DNA of 29,721 nt from Paenarthrobacter nitroguajacolicus JCM 14115 (GTDB taxonomy: Bacteria; Actinomycetota; Actinomycetes; Actinomycetales; Micrococcaceae): assembly GCA_001313365.1 (NCBI GenBank), contig BBFS01000060.1:1-29721 (forward strand), in the 5' to 3' direction. The notes under the pieces are model-generated. The model was not told the origin of the DNA, did no database searches, and saw only the letters and a program-made list of their open reading frames with translations. Position numbers and translations under genes: made by a program. Within the stretch, counting starts at the first letter, position 1. Every line of letters starts with the position of its first letter. Below are positions 26,610-29,721 of this stretch, in pieces.

Positions 26610-27683
26610 CTATTGCGCTTGCTGACCACCGTAGCGGCGAATGCCGGTGGCCTGCGTGGCGTCACGGATTTCACCTACCAACTGCTCAATGACGTCCTCC
26701 AGGAACAGGACACCCTGAGTCTCGCCGCCCGCACCAACAACACGGGCCAAGTGTGAACCCGTGCGTTGCATGACGGACATTGCCTGTTCGATCTCGTCAT
26801 CCGGGGAGAGGTTTGCCAGTGACCGGATGCGACCCTCTGCGATGGGGTACCTCCGGCCCTCGTCGGGAATGGACAGGATGTCCTTCACGTGCAGGTATCC
26901 GGCGAGTTCGCCGTCGTCGTCAACCATCGGGAACCGGGAGAATCCGGTGCGGCTGACCGCCCTCTCGAGGTCCACGGGCGTGGACGCTGTCTTCAGTACC
27001 ACCAGCTTGTCCAGGGGGGGAACCATGATGTGCGAGGCAGTATGCTCCGAGAACTCCAAAGCACCGCTGAGCAAGCCCGCTTCGTCGTCCACAAGGCCGT
27101 GGCGCGTGGACTCCTGGACGATCGACTGCACCTCCTCCAGCGTGAACGTAGAGGAGACTTCGTCCTTGGGTTCAATTTTCATCAACCTAAGGATGTGGTT
27201 GGCCAGCCAGTTCAGCGTCCAGATGATCGGATTGACCACCCTGGCTATGAACATCAGCGGCGGGGCCAGCAGCAGGGCAGCCTTGTCCGCAACGGAGACC
27301 GAAATGTTCTTAGGCACCATCTCACCAAAGGTGACGTGCAGGAACGTGACGAACAGCAACGCGATGGCAAAAGCGATGATGTCTGCCAGTTCAACCGGAA
27401 CACCGACCAGTTCCAAGGGCTCCGCCAACAAGTGGTGGATTGCGGGCTCGGCAACCTGAAGAATCAGGAGGGAGCAGACAGTGATACCCAACTGCGCACA
27501 GGCGAGCATCAGCGAAACGTTTTCCATGGCGCGCAGCGTTGTTTGCGCGCGCTTGGATCCCGCTTCGGCAAGCGGCTCGATCTGGCTGCGACGCGCAGAC
27601 ATGACTGCGAACTCTGCACCCACAAAGAAGGCGTTGCCGATCAAAAGGACCACGAGCCAGACGATTCCTGCCCAGTCGCTCAT
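26610..27683 (-). CDS. DUF21/CBS-domain membrane protein, CorC/hemolysin C-like (short form)
   Basis: 357 residues, frame intact. The N-terminal DUF21 (CNNM) membrane domain has about four helices (IVWLVVLLIGNAFFVGAEFA, CSLLILQVAEPAIHHLL, LADIIAFAIALLFVTFL, LLLAPPLMFIARVV) and the conserved TFGEMVPKNISV. A CBS pair follows (about residues 215-340), starting HIMVPLDKLVVL and including YLHVKDILSIP and LEDVIEQLVGEIRD. There is no C-terminal CorC_HlyC domain. Proteins of this class are linked to magnesium and other cation export or resistance. A G7 run at 27013-27019 gives MVPPLD where MVPLD is the family form. The ATG at 27683 overlaps the stop of the upstream paralogue by ATGA, so the pair is co-translated and may form a heteromer. 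Confidence 0.9.
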   Translation of the reverse strand: MSDWAGIVWLVVLLIGNAFFVGAEFAVMSARRSQIEPLAEAGSKRAQTTLRAMENVSLMLACAQLGITVCSLLILQVAEPAIHHLLAEPLELVGVPVELADIIAFAIALLFVTFLHVTFGEMVPKNISVSVADKAALLLAPPLMFIARVVNPIIWTLNWLANHILRLMKIEPKDEVSSTFTLEEVQSIVQESTRHGLVDDEAGLLSGALEFSEHTASHIMVPPLDKLVVLKTASTPVDLERAVSRTGFSRFPMVDDDGELAGYLHVKDILSIPDEGRRYPIAEGRIRSLANLSPDDEIEQAMSVMQRTGSHLARVVGAGGETQGVLFLEDVIEQLVGEIRDATQATGIRRYGGQQAQ

Positions 27684-29049
27684 ACGGCACCTGCTTCGTG
27701 ACGCGTGCTTCCGGAGTCGGCGGATGATGATTCGCCCGTCTCCACGTGATGGAAACAGATCCGGTCGATCCTTCGGCCATCCATCCTGGTCACCGTCAGC
27801 GTCCCGCCAACGGTGTCCACCACATCGCCTGTCCTGGCAATTCGGCCCAGCTGGCTCATGACGTAACCACCCACAGTCTCGTAGGCGGATTCATCAGGAA
27901 CAGTGAGGTTGGGGGGGATCTGCTCGGACACTTCGTCCGGCCTCAGCAAGCCCGGGAAATACCAGTCACCGGATGCGCTCTGCAGCACTCCTGGCCGAAC
28001 TTTGTCATGCTCGTCGGATACTTCGCCGACGATCTCTTCCACAAGGTCTTCGAGGGTGGTGATTCCCGCGGTGCCGCCGTATTCATCCAGCACGACGGCT
28101 AGCTGAAGGTTGCCTTCGCGCAGCTCAGACAGGAGTGCGTCCAGATGGATAGTCTCCGGGACCTGCAGGACGTCAGTCATGATCGCGCCCGCCTCAAGCT
28201 TGGCCCGACGCTCCGCAGGGACAGCAACTGCCTTCTTGACGTGAACAACCCCCCCGCGGATATCGTCCGTCGAATCCCCCCCAATGACAGGGAAACGGGA
28301 GTATCCGGTTCGCCGCGCGGCGTCCAGGACGTCTGAGACCGGCTGATCGGCGTCGATGGTTTCCATGCGGATGCGGGGGGGGTCATGACGTCCGCCGCCG
28401 TGCGCCCGGAAAAGTTCAGGGTGCGGGCAACGAAGTTGGCTGTCCCGGCATCCAGCGTCCCCCCCAGCTCGGCCGAGCGCCGCACCAAGGACGCAAGCTC
28501 TGCGGGGGTCCTTGCCCCCCCCGAGATCTCTTCCTTTGCTTCGAGGCCGAACAGGTTCAGCACCTTGTTCGAGAAACCATTGAGCACCACGATCGCCGGT
28601 TTGAAAACGGCGGTAAACATCAACTGGGGCCGCGCGAGGCGCTTACCCAAAGGGAAAGCGAGGGCAATGGCCATGTTCTTGGGGACCAGCTCGCCCAGAA
28701 GCATCGACAGCAGCGTGGCAAACGCCATGGCAACAATCAGCGCGACCGAATGCGCTACCTCAGGGGCGAGGCCAAGCAAGCCGAGGGGCCCAACGAGCAA
28801 CTGCCCCCCCACAGAGGCTCCATCACGAAACCTGTCAAGAGAGTCGTCAATGTGATGCCGAGTTGGCAACTGGAGAGCTGCGTGGAGAGCGATTTGAGGC
28901 ACTTGAGCAGCGGCGCGGCAGCGTGGTCGCCGTTATCCACCGCCCGCTGAACGCTTGCCTGGTCCAGGGCAACAAGGGAAAACTCAACTGCTACAAAGAA
29001 GCCGGTGCCAAGAATCAGCAAAGCCGGCAAGGAGAAGAATCCATTCCAC
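27680..29049 (-). CDS. DUF21/CBS/CorC_HlyC membrane protein, CorC/hemolysin C-like (long form)
   Basis: About 456 residues. DUF21 domain with GTGFFVAVEFSLVALDQASV, LSSCQLGITLTTLLTGFV, and LLGELVPKNMAIALAFPLGK; CBS pair from AADVMTPRIRMETIDADQ through GTAGITTLEDLVEEIVGEV; and a C-terminal CorC_HlyC domain (YETVGGYVMSQLGRI, then GGTLTVTRMDGRRIDRI). Same family as the next gene but with the extra end domain. Probable role in magnesium or cobalt efflux or homeostasis at the membrane. I chose the GTG at 29049 (VEWILLL), preceded by GGAG. Frameshifts near 29020 and 28818 (FVMEPSVGQLLVG) and at a G8 run at 28375-28382 (MTPRIRM). Runs at 27909, 28250, 28275, 28456 and 28515 add residues in frame. Confidence 0.88.
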
Positions 29050-29346
29050 TTAGCGCATCACTCCAAGAGTGGGCACGTGCAATGGCGGTAACGCCTCTGG
29101 CGCGGGGGATTCGCCCCCCGGCGGAGGCTGGTCGGGTCCCCGCGGACGCATGGTCTGCGGCACCACCGGCTGTGAGCGCCGGCGCGTGATGGGCATGTGA
29201 ACGGGTGTTGCCGGCTCGACGGGCGCGCTGTGCGGAGTTACCAGATTGGCTCCCCCCCCGACAGTTCCCAGGCCGGCACCTAGATTTACTGTCCATAAGA
29301 ATTTCAGTCTACAGTCCACCCGGCCAGGGCGCCTCGCTGGCGTCAC
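29050..29346 (-). CDS. Possible short Pro-rich protein, uncertain
   Basis: An open frame ends in TAA at 29050-29052, immediately before the GTG of the CorC-like gene, with the GGAG of that gene inside its last codons. The reading is Pro/Arg-rich (SAPVEPATPVHMPITRRR, RPRGPDQPPPGGESP) with no domain I recognise. The outermost start (29346) is a GTG without ribosome site; an ATG at 29196 is the alternative. The tight TAAGTG junction is the only positive evidence; it may equally be leader sequence of the operon. A C8 run lies at 29253-29260. The remaining 200 bp to kgd hold only promoter-like sequence. Confidence 0.25.
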   Translation of the reverse strand: MTPARRPGRVDCRLKFLWTVNLGAGLGTVGGGANLVTPHSAPVEPATPVHMPITRRRSQPVVPQTMRPRGPDQPPPGGESPAPEALPPLHVPTLGVMR

Positions 29347-29411
29347 GTGCGCTTACATGAATGAAGGACATGCTCATTAAGTCAGCCGCAACATGATTTA
29401 GGTCACCACTA

Positions 29412-29442
29412 TTGGCAGTTAACCAACGATCCTAACTAGACT
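29412..29442 (+). promoter_or_regulatory. Possible kgd promoter
   Basis: TTGGCA at 29412-29417 and TAGACT at 29437-29442, 19 bp apart, give a start about 95 bp before the kgd GTG. The -35 element lies in TTGGCAGTTAACCAA, a small inverted repeat. An overlapping TAACTA (spacing 15) is an alternative -10 box. Confidence 0.3.
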
Positions 29443-29543
29443 GACATGGGTCTGAGTTCGCGGGACCCGGACCCTGGCCCATCGTTGTGGAGAGCATCTG
29501 TGGCCAGCGGGAAAACAACACTCATGGAAGAGGCGTATTTCAA

Positions 29544-29721
29544 GTGCCAGAGCAGCCCAGCCACCGTCTACCAGAGGAATTTGGCGGAAACGAGTGGCTC
29601 GTTGACGAACTGTACGAGCGGTACCAACAGGACAAGAATTCGGTCGACGCCAAGTGGTGGCCGCTCTTCGAGTCCTTTGCTTCCGGTGACGGCACTTCTT
29701 CCAACGGATCCTCCGCAGCCG
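29544..29721 (+). CDS. kgd: Multifunctional 2-oxoglutarate metabolism enzyme, N-terminus (runs off the window)
   Basis: Only the first 59 codons are present. The GTG at 29544 follows an AAGAGG site by about ten bases. The product starts VPEQPSHRLPEEFGGNEW, LVDELYERYQQDKNSVDAKW and WPLFESFASGDG, the N-terminal E1o-binding-like segment of actinobacterial Kgd/OdhA, followed by the start of a Ser/Ala-rich linker. The full enzyme (about 1200 residues) joins a succinyltransferase domain to a thiamine-diphosphate 2-oxoglutarate dehydrogenase E1 and takes part in the TCA cycle; in actinobacteria it is controlled by an FHA protein. An alternative ATG at 29524 is in another frame. Confidence 0.88.
   Translation, partial: MPEQPSHRLPEEFGGNEWLVDELYERYQQDKNSVDAKWWPLFESFASGDGTSSNGSSAA

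Noticed and set aside
1..29721. G/C runs as phase-variation switches or G-quadruplexes.
   Set aside because: They occur in housekeeping genes and intergenic DNA alike, mostly keep the frame, and lack the location at surface-protein starts expected of contingency loci. The single runs do not form the four-tract pattern of a quadruplex.

Overview
The window is a high-GC actinobacterial chromosome segment. The gene order argS-lysA-hom-thrC-thrB-rho, the kgd-type 2-oxoglutarate enzyme start, the Cds1-type cysteine desulfhydrase, the Ala/Arg-rich N-terminus of Rho, frequent GTG starts and probable leaderless promoters all suggest a Micrococcaceae member, Arthrobacter or Paenarthrobacter-like. That placement is recognition, not a database result. 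No mobile element, CRISPR array or rRNA was seen.

Layout. 1-7310 (minus): argS, lysA, hom, thrC and thrB, packed with 8-bp overlap to 4-bp gaps, then the start of rho after a 307-bp leader: arginyl-tRNA synthesis, lysine and threonine biosynthesis, transcription termination. 7547-10431 (plus): an extracytosolic flavin electron-transfer cassette (FMN-binding lipoprotein, ApbE flavin transferase, RnfD/NqrB-like membrane protein fused to a ferredoxin reductase-like module). 10562-10678: tRNA-Arg(CCG) and its terminator. 10802-12231 (plus): a protealysin-like M4 metallopeptidase followed by an emfourin-like inhibitor. 12288-13514: a GlxA/AraC-type regulator divergent from a 56-residue membrane protein. 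13675-18665 (plus): a WYL regulator and the helicase HrpA. 18716-21209 (minus): an overlapping rhodanese, zinc alcohol dehydrogenase, HIT set, divergent from cds1 (21292-22376). 22373-23039 (minus): a metallo-beta-lactamase-fold hydrolase. 23141-26462: the zinc regulator zur facing the zinc importer znuABC. 26610-29049 (minus): two DUF21/CBS membrane proteins of the CorC class. 29544-29721: start of kgd.

Sequence quality dominates the reading. Nearly every gene, including single-copy essential ones, is broken by small frameshifts, usually where a G/C run of four has become five or six, or where a doubled base has lost one copy. In addition more than fifty G/C runs are 7 or 8 bases long, and in coding regions most of them look like a run of four or five with exactly three extra bases, adding one Gly or Pro against the family pattern. 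I treat these as probable assembly or base-calling artefacts and report each broken gene as one feature over its full extent; coordinates of starts and stops come from the frame that carries the recognisable end of each protein.
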